NCBI GenBank assembly: GCA_964035545.1
Contig: OZ037769.1
Coordinates: 3,503,001 to 3,567,000 of the forward strand
DNA length: 64,000 bases
Direction of reading: 5' to 3'
Origin: Bugula neritina
Lineage: Eukaryota > Bryozoa > Gymnolaemata > Cheilostomatida > Bugulidae
Of this stretch, positions 11,101 through 23,100 are shown in pieces. A program made the position numbers and the translations under genes. The number at the start of each line of letters is the position of its first letter. Position 1 is the stretch's first letter. The notes beneath the pieces were generated by a model. That model did no database searches and had not been told where the DNA came from. It saw nothing but the letters and a program-made list of their open reading frames with translations.

Positions 11101-12890
11101 GAGTCTCGTGGCTTTTTTAGAGTAGGCATCAATCAAAGACAAGTGTATGACATTGACTAGTCACTATGAAAATTTAATTTATATGAATGATTTTCTATGC
11201 ACTAGACTGCTACTGCCTAATAATTGGCACTATCATACAATACAAAAGTACAATACTATCAAATGCAGTTAAAACATGGCTATAAGTATAAGTATAATGT
11301 TAAAAAATTAATAATGCTATTACTATTAGTATTACTATTGCTATTACTCTATTTGTATTGGCTTTTACACCGCCATATGGTCAATTGTGAATTTGAATTT
11401 TAAAATTAATGCAACCATTAGAAAACAATATAAAAACAAATTGAGTAATTATAAAACCTAATCTAATTTCAATTTTTTTTACAAAATTTATTTGTCTAGA
11501 TTTAAAAAGTAAATGCATATGTCTCAGCTGTTTTAAGGTTTTTCCTTTGTTGCCATTATGAAAATTTTATAAATCTGGGTGTCCAACAATGGCATGATTC
11601 TATGTTATTTTAGTCAACTCAACTAAGAAGATGTCATAATGTAATTTGCTGAAATTTTATTAAATATCAGTTTATTATGACGGACATTTTATTTGGCGTT
11701 ATCATTGTGATTGAATAAAAAGAAACTAAAAAGATTGGCAATTAGAAATGAAGAAAATATTACAAGTTTCAATTTAAAGAGACAAATCAATGTTAGGCAG
11801 CAATTTTTTAAGTTTGCCCTGCAGTTTAATTTTAAAATCGGCTGCTCGAAATTTATTTAAGTTTCATATATAAAAGAATTTATTTGCCTAATTTTATAAC
11901 ATTTTTCAGCAAGGTATTATTAATGCATTTTTGAATCTGCCATTTTTTTGTGAAGTCGTTTATATAGAGTGTAGGCTTTTACGGAAAACTAAATAAAAAC
12001 AGCCCCCCCCACTTACCAAAAGTTAGCATTGATTCCCAGGGTACACCATTCTGGTTTACAAGTCTATTTGCAAGAATTCTGGCGCTCACACAACTTAATA
12101 TTATAAGCAACATCATCAGTCTATAATTATAATGGTCTGTGTTGTGTTTCATTTATTGTAAAAGTAGTTGAGCTCCCTTGTCAATCCAATAAATTTAAGA
12201 AAAGCTCTTTTACGGAGGAGAGAGTGAATTTTTTTATTTGCAGCGTGGGAAAGTGAAACTTTATACTTAGTCTCTAAACTTCATGCTGTATTTAGTAGGT
12301 TAAGTCTTCTACATCAGGAAGAGATTAACCAAATAAACCAATGACAAAGACCCATTAATATTATGTGAATCAAGTGAACTCACTCTGTTCATCAGGTACT
12401 TATAGTTACATCATATTTTTGTAATTAGATCGTTTTATTAAAGTTGGATTCATTTAGCCAATAGCCAGCTTCAATATGATTTAACAGTGATGGGCACAGC
12501 AAGCCAAAATATGATGTGCTACAATTTGGGGTGTTATTGCAAATATTTGGAACTTTCAGGGTTGTATTGATACGTTTTCATTAAATCTAATTATCTTCAA
12601 CAACCATGTTTATTTAGTTAATATGTAAATGATTAGCTAAATAATTTTTTCTTCAAAAGCCCATGTTATGTAGCTGGTTGCTAATCTAATTGGAATGAAA
12701 ACTTTTCTCAAGATGTTATTGGTTGTTATTGTGATATTAAACCAATAAACCATTTTCTACTCTTCACTGTCAGTTTATTGTAATGAACTTTGGATTGTTA
12801 AAGACTAATTGCAAATAACCTTTGATTTTATAGGAAAAAGAAGTCCCAACAATTGGTTTAACACACTGAATTCTAAATTGATTACCTATA

Positions 12891-13145
12891 ATGAGTAGCA
12901 GTAGTCTCAAGAAATTCTGGTACGGCGGTGGCCGGTTTTTGTTGATAACAATTCCTTCATTAGCTCTACTGCATTATGGCTGGTTCAAACTGCAGTTTAT
13001 GGAGGAGATTATTCCCGAAAGAGAGCGTAAAGATGTGATAAGAGCTGGAGCTATACTGATTGACAAAGATCAGAATATTTCGCTGATAAAGCCAGGGGAA
13101 ATGCTCATATCTCATGAATCTGACGATCGAAAAGCTGGAAAGTAA
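12891..13145 (+). CDS. Small single-pass membrane protein, 84 aa
   Basis: Single-exon frame starting MSSSSLKKFWYGGG, one hydrophobic segment at about residues 14-30 (RFLLITIPSLALLHYG), then a charged tail (MEEIIPERERKDVIRAGA, ending SDDRKAGK). A possible 5'UTR acceptor (ttttatag) lies about 55 bp upstream and an AATAAA at 13432. The layout (short basic N-terminus, one TM, charged tail) is like mitochondrial inner-membrane assembly factors. The tail pattern with RAG after an acidic stretch faintly recalls SMIM20/MITRAC7, but the similarity is too weak to name it. Not recognised; coding status is supported by clean composition, length and the poly(A) signal, not by a clear homologue. Confidence 0.55.
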   Translation: MSSSSLKKFWYGGGRFLLITIPSLALLHYGWFKLQFMEEIIPERERKDVIRAGAILIDKDQNISLIKPGEMLISHESDDRKAGK

Positions 13146-13431
13146 ACAGAAAGCCCGTTCATTGTACATTATTATTATTATATAAATTAATGGCAGGTGC
13201 TGATGTTTTAAGCCTGTTGTGCTATTCCAGAACTTTATCATAATGATATATTATTGTGTAAAGATGGCTTCTGTTGATGATAATATTGATCAAGGTAGAA
13301 GTTGTCTATCCAATTTCTCTACTGCTAAGGAAAACATGTGTATAATGCTGCATATATTATTGGTGTGGTCCTAACCGTTTGCTTTATCAGCCTTATACGT
13401 CTAATATGTATAACCTTTAACTTTTAGTATA

Positions 13432-13437
13432 AATAAA
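13432..13437 (+). promoter_or_regulatory. Poly(A) signal after the small TM gene
   Basis: AATAAA about 290 bp after the stop, in an AT-rich 3' flank. Confidence 0.4.
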
Positions 13438-14453
13438 TTAAGAATAATTGATATAAAATTATTTTCAATTTTATTTGTTTGCATTTTATTTCATTTTCTA
13501 ACTATAGACCAGTCTTGCAAATACTGTTCTCTATTGAGAAAATTGAATAACTTGGGAGTTGGGTTATCTCAATTTCTCTACTACAACAACTAGTAACTGT
13601 ATTAGGTATCATAAGAATATTATACATGAATACTTGTCAGCTGGTAGTCATAATAATTATATGCTAGGCCCTCTGGGATTGCTAGAGTTCATTTTGTTCA
13701 ATAAGCTAAATAGATTTCTATTATTCTAGTTCAGATTTCAATTGATCGTTATGTCAACAAGTAGACAATAGTTGCCACTAGTAGAAAATAATAACCTGCT
13801 AGTACTAATACAGAGCGTTTGTCACGTGATAATCATTGCTGCTTCGATAATTGTCAACACCTATCATAGTTTCGTCACTGCTTTTCTACAGGTAAGTTTT
13901 ATACTGTTGACATTGAATATATACTTTACTAATGAATCTTGTACGTGCATCCTTATTCTATGTCACTATAAGCCCATGTCTTCTACATTCATTTACCAAG
14001 TACAACTTTCACCATAACTAGAACTGAGAATAATCAAGTCAAATACCAAATAGGTATACTGATTTATTTCCAATTTCCCTTCGCTAGACTATTGTTTGAC
14101 CGCCAGGTTATTCAGCTAAAACTGTTTACGATGCTTGAAAAATTGTTAACCTGAACAACCATTTGGCAGCTTGGATCATTTATTATTTTGAATATCTTAT
14201 AATGTGTAATAATGGGCCATGTGCATTAGACACAACAATATGATGCTTAGATGTTCCAAAGCCACCAAAACTGTAAACTCAAGCTTCTTGCTTATTCCTT
14301 AGCAGTTTCCTATGCCATGACCTGTTTTGCAGCAAGTATTAACGCTTCACTGTGATATTGCATTGTTCATTTTTTCCTTTGCAGATTACCAGCCTGTGAC
14401 TCTTAGGTATATAGAATGTGAAAGTTCCAAAAGCTCCAAGAACAACAAAGACC

Positions 14454-16598
14454 ATGTTTTCTGCTAAATACTCTTCATACGTATTTATCATATTTCTTAC
14501 TGAATTTGTGAAACTTGCCGAGTGCGTTGAGAATGGTCATTGTACGATGGAGGGGGCATTATCAGTGGATACAGACTGGTACGGGTTTGAGCAAAAGTTT
14601 GTCTATGCGTCTCGTCAGATGGTGCAGTTTCGATATAACATAACGTACAGTCTTTATCACAACCTGGGTGATGAGCCTATAACTCTTATGCTGTACAGCA
14701 TCAAAGTACACGATTCCTCAAGTGTGAGTATAGTTTATATATGATAAGCTTATTAGAAACTATTTTATTCCGTTTTAATATAATATTTTCTTAAATGTCT
14801 AGTTCTAGATTATCATGGCAGATGGCAGATTATAGTTGTGGTTTCGGTTGTGATTATGGTTGAGTTTCTATTTTAAAATTACACGAGCATGATCCTTTTC
14901 ATGTTGACATTTTTTTTAGAAACTCGGTATTTCCATGTTCATTCAGATATATAACATAATTAGCAAGCCGTTTCTGTTTTTTTCTTTATATATTTTATAA
15001 TTAGTCATCAAAAAGAAAAATAATATATGTTGTATTAAATTCATGTTGCTAGAGCTACCTGCTACACAAGAACATGTAGGATTAAATTGATATAATTTGT
15101 TAAAGGAAAAGCAGGAAAAAGATCAACATATATTTTTATGATATCTCCATTTGGCTAGATGATTCTGGTGTGTCTAAACTCTAAAATGTAGCTGATTGCT
15201 TCAAACTAAAATTTCCCACTATTAGAGTTTTGTAAGCTAAGGGCTGAGCTCTGATTCACTGTAACTTGTAGTCAGCTTGATCCACATTCAGACCAATAGC
15301 ACTTTGGCAGCAGCCATTAGAAGTTTAGTAGCAACCGCTGCCTCATTCACCTAAAATGTTACTCATCTTGCACATACAGATGCTTTTTGCACATGGTTTC
15401 AATTTTTCATTAAATATTTGTTAGAAATTTCTGAAGATTGTTGTATGGCTACTACTATAGGTTAATTCAACAGCAGACAAAGAAATAGCTTGATGCAACC
15501 TAAAGTTTGGAGTCACCAAGTGCAGTAGCTACCATTTGAAATTTGAACAGTTATTTATACACAAACACTGCACTCGGTGGCCCTAAACTTTGTGCTATAT
15601 CTAGCGATTCAGTCATGCAAAAACAAACTTTTGTTTAGAACTTTAGATGGTTGTAAGCAGCTATGATATACATGGTGTCAGTAAGCAGATGAACTGCAAC
15701 ACTATATATTCTGCATTAATTTCAACAGCAAGTAGTTTTTACCACTTACTGTGTTTTCTGCTAAATCTGTAGACGGAATCTCAACTAGCCTGCTCTGAGA
15801 GTGCGTTACAGACCGGCGACAGCTCCGATACCACAAGAATACTAAAAACTGAGCTTTCTACACAAACCTTTTGGTCTGGCTGTGAAGATATTGGTTCACA
15901 CAAAATCAGATGCATAGCTGGTCGAACTTTTATGACACAAAGTAATAGCACTTTCACCACCGTAGTCTCAAGGTAGGGTAAATTGCCTGTATACCAACTA
16001 TCAATTTCATCTTATAAGTTTAATGAGTTTCCCTGGGAGTTGTCCCATCATCACTAAAAATGCTTATTTTCACAGCACTTGCTAGTTGCATAAACTAAGT
16101 TTAGCATTATATTAACAAAGTAATTTGTTGTACTATAGACTTCATTGCTGTTACCTGCTTCCGTGATTGCCGGTATAATATCGTACCCCGTGCATGCATA
16201 TGAAAAAGCATGTATATTGAATTATACTTGAATTTCCTACTTACTTTGAATTAATAACAAGCTGCAATATTATATATTTTCATGTAATGCAATACTTAAG
16301 TTATTTCTATATGCTTATATATAGATGCGGGGCTCGCAATATCGAAATTGAACATTATCAGATAGGATTTACAGGCTACGAAGGTAAATGTGAAGGAACA
16401 TTGTTATTCAGCTCAACCCCCAAGCCAAAACTGGACAACAGTCTACTTATTGTTACAATCGTCTGTATAATCAACTCAGTAATCATATTGCTAGTGATCA
16501 TTTATTTGATATGTCGGAAATGGCGAATGCGAAAAGAGTCTATACAGTTTTCAGATGACATTGCACTAAGTTCAAGGTCATCGAGTTTGATGGCATAG
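14454..16598 (+). CDS. Single-pass membrane protein with TMEM145/GPR180-like (GOST family) ectodomain
   Basis: Exons 14454-14723, 15773-15972 and 16325-16598; 247 aa. ATG 14454 starts a signal peptide (MFSAKYSSYVFIIFLTEF); an in-frame ATG at 14418 would add 12 polar residues. The ectodomain matches the lumenal N-terminal domain of TMEM145/GPR180: EGALSVDTDWYGFEQKF (family: GTLSTKEDW..), TFWSGCEDIG (family: AWSGC), RCIAGRTF (family: CSSGRSF), VVSRCG (family: LSKCGG) and paired Cys. It ends with one TM (LLIVTIVCIINSVIILLVII), a basic stop-transfer (CRKWRMRK) and a Ser-rich tail to a stop. In the family the ectodomain precedes seven TMs; here the frame closes after TM1. Poly(A) signal at 16913. 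Function unknown; a trafficking or receptor role is inference. Confidence 0.8.
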
Positions 16599-16912
16599 AA
16601 TTGTCTTCCCAAATCATTATGTAAGAGAAATATGCCAGCAAACTAATACCACCAAGGTGCTACTAGCAAGAACTACTAGCTTGCTGTCTAAAGTTTTCAA
16701 TATCTTCCTTATTTTATATTCTAGTTTTTCTTATTTGTATTTAACCTTTTTATGAGCTCACAAGTACAATATTTATGTATACTTGCTACCATTTATTTTT
16801 CTTCTTACCAATCTCCGTCTCGTTCTGTTCGGGTAGCTGGACTTGCCACCATTTATGTTACTTGTTTATTTGCATGCTGATGGCTCATCAAAAGTGGAAG
16901 TAAATTATTCCA

Positions 16913-16918
16913 AATAAA
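16913..16918 (+). promoter_or_regulatory. Poly(A) signal after the GOST-like gene
   Basis: AATAAA about 315 bp after the stop and about 75 bp before the foldback element, which supports the gene ending before the repeat. Confidence 0.5.
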
Positions 16919-16993
16919 AGTATATTATTTTATCAGTGCCAGATAACTTTATTAGAATTGTATAACTGTAAATTTTACACATGTTCGTTGTGA

Positions 16994-19868
16994 CAATAGA
17001 GGGGTTTCAGACATCCCTCCAGAGGAATTTGTATTTTAAAGTTGTCTCCCCCTACAGGTATTAGGGGCAGTCTCAATGATATATAGAAGGCCCATAAAAT
17101 AAGTAGAGATGTATGGTTTGAGTGAAGACTACTACTAGTATAAGTTTCATTTTTTCTGAGATTAATATTTTGGCATAGGTACACATATGAGCAGTTTCAA
17201 AAAAATTTTAAAAATTTTTGTTAATGATAAATGGCACAAAAAGAAAACTTCAAAGCATATTTGTGGTTTTGGTTATTGAGCAAATCTGAAGCTGGCAGCT
17301 GTCATTATTATTTGCTTTGCTGACTGTAACCAGTCTGGTTAGAGCTGCTAACCTTTCAACTCTTAGAACAATAATAACATGCTCGTACACTATATAGCTG
17401 CACTAGTGGGCTCTGTCTTACTGAACTCCAAATGCTCCAAATTATGGGTTGGAACACATGCCTGTACGTTTATGAAGGCACTGGCTCATTTGTATTAACA
17501 TGTTCACGTACTTACACACCTATACTATGAAAATAACTAAGCCACCCTACTATCTAATATTTCTATATATCAAAAAAATTATTATAAATATAAAGATATG
17601 TATTAAAATAGATAGATTAAATTTGTAATTTCAAACAACATCTTATCTAAAAATGCCAAACACTGTATAACTATATATATTTTTTAAAAGCATTTGTTTA
17701 CATGGCATGCCTGCAAGTCAATGAAAATATTTAGAGAACAGTAAAAAGAAGCATATAAATTTCAGAATAGTTTCTTCTTTTCTGAGATGAATATTTTGGA
17801 AATGTCCCACCATTCAACATTTAAATTAATTTCTGTAAAAAAAATTTCACAGTGTATTTTCAATAAATAACTATTCTTGCAAGCTGTTTGTATACCAACA
17901 TTCCTAATAAAGAAATGTTTTTGGAGCATTGTAAATTGTATACTGCTGCATTGCAGAAAAAAAATCATCAAAAAAAAGCACTTTTCAGCCAAAGCAACTT
18001 ATTTTGTTTTCAAAAAAAAGTTGAAATGTACATTTAGTACCAGCTGTAAAGTATAGAAAGAACGAACTATGTCATAATGACTGCATTCTTATGACACTAA
18101 TAAAATTAAGATTGGCTTTACTCCATACGGATATTGCTCAAAGGTGGAGTTCTAAATAATGCTACTAAGTTTCACTAAATTCCCAGCTAATACTTTTTAT
18201 ATCAAATCATTTGGCTTTACTGATTTAGCTATATTATGTACATTTTGTACTTATTTATCTCTAGGTCAGTTTTCAGCCATATATTTGACCGCATTGCTAT
18301 ACTTCCTTTGTGCCAGCATTCTCTCCTTTATATCTTTTCTGTGGTTTCTAATAATTTTCAGTGGTATGTCACTGTATGTAAACTATGTGAACCATCAGGC
18401 TATCTCTTATACAATGCATGCTGCTACAAGAATAACAGCAGCTGTTTTGTATTCAATCAACCTCGTTGCAAGAATTTTGTTTGCTTGAAGCTCTCTGTTG
18501 AGTAGCTGTCTCTATATTACATAACTGCTTATTCAAGAAAGTGCACGATGAGAACTGTCCAACTTTAGCTGTCTAACTTAAATTACATTATATAGGATTA
18601 CATCACTACATAATAAGCTGATTAAACAACACATATAAATCGGCCAAAAACACCACACACTTGACTAGCTCTAGTTTGACTCATTTATATTTCGAGTTTT
18701 TCACATTACTTGAACACGCTTTAGCCAATTTGTTGCATTATTTTTTAATCCATACATGTAATACAAAGATTTAGTATATTATTTCTTAGGTTTGGATTGT
18801 CTAATAGGCAGGTATCGCAGATATTTAATCAGACTGCGAAGTTGCTTAGAGAAGCTCTAAATCCAATGATAGTATTTTATCAACACAAGGAGGTTAATAA
18901 AACAATTCCACCTCAATGAACTTTGACCTAGTTAACTAGACCACTGTAAAATGGCATGCCAGAACAAACACAAACCAGCTTGCAAGAATAATTATTCATT
19001 GAAAATACATTGCGAGAAATTCTTTTACAGACTTAATTTAAATGTTGAATTGTGGGACATTTCCAAAATATTTATCTCAGAAAAGAAGAAACTATTCTGA
19101 AATTTATATGCTTCTTTTTACTGTTCTTTAAATATTTCCATTGACTTGCAGGCATGCCATGTAAACAAATGCTTTTAAAAAATATATATAGTTATACAGT
19201 GTTTGGCATTTTTAGATAAGATGTTGTTTGAAATTACAAATTTAATCTATCTATTTTAATACATATCTTTATATTTATAATAATTTTTTTGATATATAGA
19301 AATATTAGATAGTAGGGTGGCTTAGTTATTTTCATAGTATAGGTGTGTAAGTACGTGAACATGTTAATACAAATGAGCCAGTGCCTTCATAAACGTACAG
19401 GCATGTGTTCCAACCCATAATTTGGAGCATTTGGAGTTCAGTAAGACAGAGCCCACTAGTGCAGCTATATAGTGTACGAGCATGTTATTATTGTTCTAAG
19501 AGTTGAAAGGTTAGCAGCTCTAACCAGACTGGTTACAGTCAGCAAAGCAAATAATAATGACAGCTGCCAGCTTCAGATTTGCTCAATAACCAAAACCACA
19601 AATATGCTTTGAAGTTTTCTTTTTGTACCATTTATCATTAACAAAATTTTTTAAAAAATTTTTGAAACTGCTCATATGTGTACCTATGCCAAAATATTAA
19701 TCTCAGAAAAAATGAAACTTATACTAGTAGTAGTCTTCACTCAAACCTTACATCTTTACTTATTTTATGGGCCTTCTATATATCATTGAGACTGCCCCTA
19801 ATACCTGTAGGGGGAGACAACTTTAAAATACAAATTCCTCTGGAGGGATGTCTGAAACCCCTCTATTG
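16994..19868. mobile_element. Foldback-type element with about 0.9-kb terminal inverted repeats
   Basis: The left arm (16994 to about 17893) and right arm (about 18970-19868) are near-identical reverse complements around a roughly 1.08-kb centre. The outer ends are CAATAGAGGGG / CCCCTCTATTG. GTGA precedes the left end (16990-16993) and follows the right end (19869-19872), a possible 4-bp target duplication. The centre has only short hydrophobic open frames (18159-18488, 18236-18505) with no transposase motif. So it looks like a non-autonomous element; the superfamily cannot be assigned by eye, and a 4-bp flank match could arise by chance. Confidence 0.75.
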
Positions 19869-20195
19869 GTGAATTAAAACGCATTCAGATCCAACTTGCA
19901 TAAATAGAAGAAAACAAAGCTAAGGATACAGTGAACTGTTATGAGTTGTTAATTTGGAAAATTTATCGTTTATTTATCTGAGAAAGAAGAAAGACAGATA
20001 ATTTATTAGATATGGACATGATAGTTGAAATACACTATAAAAGCAGCATACATAGAGAGAACAAAGTAAAGCATTTCAGCTGACAATCCAGAGGTAGATA
20101 TCAGTTGGTGCTGCGTTACTGTTGCACACGAAATCACTTGCCATCAGTTAAACAGTTTTAGTTTCTAATGTTGGCACACTGATTAGTACTCGACT
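19869..20195. other. Citrate synthase 3' flank
   Basis: AT-rich, no gene seen. TTTATT at 19969-19974 is AATAAA on the minus strand, about 220 bp past the citrate synthase stop, a likely poly(A) signal. Confidence 0.5.
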
Positions 20196-23100
20196 CTATT
20201 TACTAGCTCCAACAAGCTTCTTTAGACCTTCAGTGCTCATAGACTTGGGTCTTTCCAGAGGTAGCCCGAGAGCTCTGTCCCAAATAAGTGAGGAGAGGAC
20301 ACCGAGGGCTCTCGATACGCCAAACAGCACTGTGTAGTAGTTCATCTCTGTCATTCCATAGTACTGCAAGAGAAAAGGGCCGCTAACTACCAACCCACAA
20401 CTAATGACACAGTAGAACCCCAGCTAATGGCTCACTGCAGCACATGCGCCAGCGAGAACAGTTTCTGTACCTTGTTTTAGCTTCAGTGAAGTTGTTTATA
20501 GGAGCATCCAGCTCTTGGTTACTAAATATTATACTATCTACTACACTTAGTATATACTACATTCAGTATATACAACACTATATACTACACTATATGCTAT
20601 ATACTACTCTATGCCATATGCTATATACGACAATTTACTATACTATAAACTATATGATATAGCTATAACTGCGGTACTACTATAGCTACAGAACACATGA
20701 GTATACAATGTTAAAAATACACATGTTAAGTAGAATACCTGAAGAAGGACACCACTGTGGGCATCTACATTTGGCCAGGGGTTGGCAGCCTTGCCATGTT
20801 CCCTGAGTACATCTGGTACGATGTTGTAGAGCTGAGACACCAGGTGGAACATGGGGTCATCAGGGAGGTGTTTGAGAGCAAACTCTCTCTGTACCATGTA
20901 TCGGGGATCAGTCTTTCTGAGTACAGCATGTCCGTAGCCAGGAATAACCTAAACAGTGAGGATAAGAGTAGTGCAGGGGTGTAGCAACAGTAAAGGAGGG
21001 GGACTAGATATTTGTTACTGAAGCACATGAGTTTAGCTAGTAAGTTTGAATAGTCAATTAAATGTGAATTTTACAGAGCCATCTTCAAACACAACTCTGC
21101 AATACATTAACACTTGGCAGAGTCTTAAGATTATACACTACAAATTAATTACCAAGTCATTCAACCAATACTGTACCTCTTTTCACCACTGTTACAGATT
21201 GCTACTGCTACTACAGATTGCTACTGTTACTACAGATTACTACTGTTACTACAGATTGCTACTGTTACTACAGATTGCTACTGTTACTACAGATTGCTAC
21301 TGTTACTACAGATTACTACTGTTACTACAGATTACTACTGTTACTACAGGTTGCTACTGAATGCTACTAGTACTACAGAATGTTACTACAGGTTGCTACT
21401 GTTACTACAGATTGCTACTGTTACTACAGATTGCTACTGTTACTACAGATTGCTACTGTTACTACAGATTACTACTGTTACTACAGATTACTACTGTTAC
21501 TACAGGTTGCTACTGTTACTACAGAATGCTACTAGTACTACAGAATGTTACTACAGATTGCTACTGTTACTACAGAGATGTACATGTAAGAGAGACATAC
21601 CCCAGTTTTCAGTGTCTCCCACACAAACTCTTTCAGCTCATCGTCGGTGAAGCTGCTGTGTTCACTGTGAACTTTATTCAACCAGATAAGTACTTCCTGA
21701 TTGGCCAATCCATGAAGAGGTCCGGCCAATCCGTTCATGGAGGCAGCGAAAGATAGATATGGGTCACTGAGTGCCGAGCCGACCAGATGGCAGGTGTGGG
21801 CGCTGACGTTGCCACCCTCATGGTCTCTACAGAACACAAACTACAACTGTGGAAACAAGGCTAACAAATAGGACGACTCCAACTATTTGCTTTGAGAGAT
21901 GAATAACAAATCAAAGATAAGTCATGAGGTTATTTGTAATGAGATAAACCAGGTAAAAGCGAATGTTTACATACTGAATCAAAAACACATACATACCTAC
22001 ATACTACCTAGTAAGCCAGGCATTGTGTGGATAAGCCTATATCAGCAGAGAAGTAAGAATAGGCACATACAAGTGTATAAGCACTAATAAGCACATATGT
22101 GTGAATAAGCACTAATAAGCACGTACGTGTGGATAAGCAAGAATAAGCACATACGTGTGGATGGTGAGGTAGAGTCTCATCAGCTCTGTGAAGTCTTTAT
22201 TGTCATAGCCTAACATCTTAACAAAGTTAGCAGACCAGTCCAGGTCTGGGTCTATAGGAGCCACCTTACCGTCTCTATACAGATTCCTGTAGATTATTGA
22301 GGCTACAGTTGGCAACTTTGCTATGAGGTTCATGGTATCTTCATATGCGTACTAAAATGCAATAATACAAAACTTTTCAACAGTCAAAACTTCATTTGAA
22401 TGACGGTACACAGACACTTAATAGCGCCAACTTACCACTGTATGTACTGTACAGAGAATAGAGATTTCTTATACATTATACACAAGTGTATGCACATATA
22501 AAGTAGTATAGGAATATTCTCTGTGTGTGTGTGTGTCTGACCTGCCAATACTCTGACTTCTTCACTCCGTCAGCATACGCTTTACTGAAGAGACTCTCCG
22601 TGCTGAGAGCGTTGCAGGCAGCACTGAGTTGCGCCATAGGATGCACCGTGGCGGGGAAATTATTCAACATGGTGACAACATGGGTGGGGACGTCCGCCCT
22701 GTCTGCCCATTCCTACAGAAGAAATGGTGTGTAGGTACTCAGTCTAATACTTGCTCTTTCTAAATGTCACCATACATGGATACAATGTACTAAGTAGAAG
22801 TAGAACTATGAACATAAGATAGATTAAGTAGAATAAAACTAGTTTCTAGCAATGACCGCTGAACAAATCTAATCTCTTCAACTATAATGAGTCTGAACAA
22901 TCGAGTGCAATTTTAATACACAATGAGCTCTAGCTTGTCTAGACAGCAAATAAGTCTCACCTTTGAGATGGCCTTGGTCTGTGCCTCCGTGGGAATATCT
23001 CCCGTACACAGGAGCCAGAAGAGAGCCTCGGGAAGGGGCTCAGCACCTCCGGCTGCTTTTGGTAGTTTCTCCTGACATTCAGAAATGCTGTAGCCTCTGA

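Larger units (their letters stand above)
7592..12890. other. Gene-poor interval upstream of the desaturase
   Basis: No exon with coding character was found on either strand. It holds AT-rich unique DNA and the act/agt low-complexity blocks listed separately. The promoters of the desaturase (minus) and the small TM gene (plus) must lie near its two ends, but no core motif could be assigned. Confidence 0.6.

Noticed and set aside
18159-18505. Hydrophobic open frames in the foldback centre
   Set aside because: No transposase motif, AT-rich composition, overlapping alternatives in two frames.
21046-21756. Long open frames with [15 protein letters not shown]-type repeats
   Set aside because: Translation of the 19-bp minisatellite in a citrate synthase intron.
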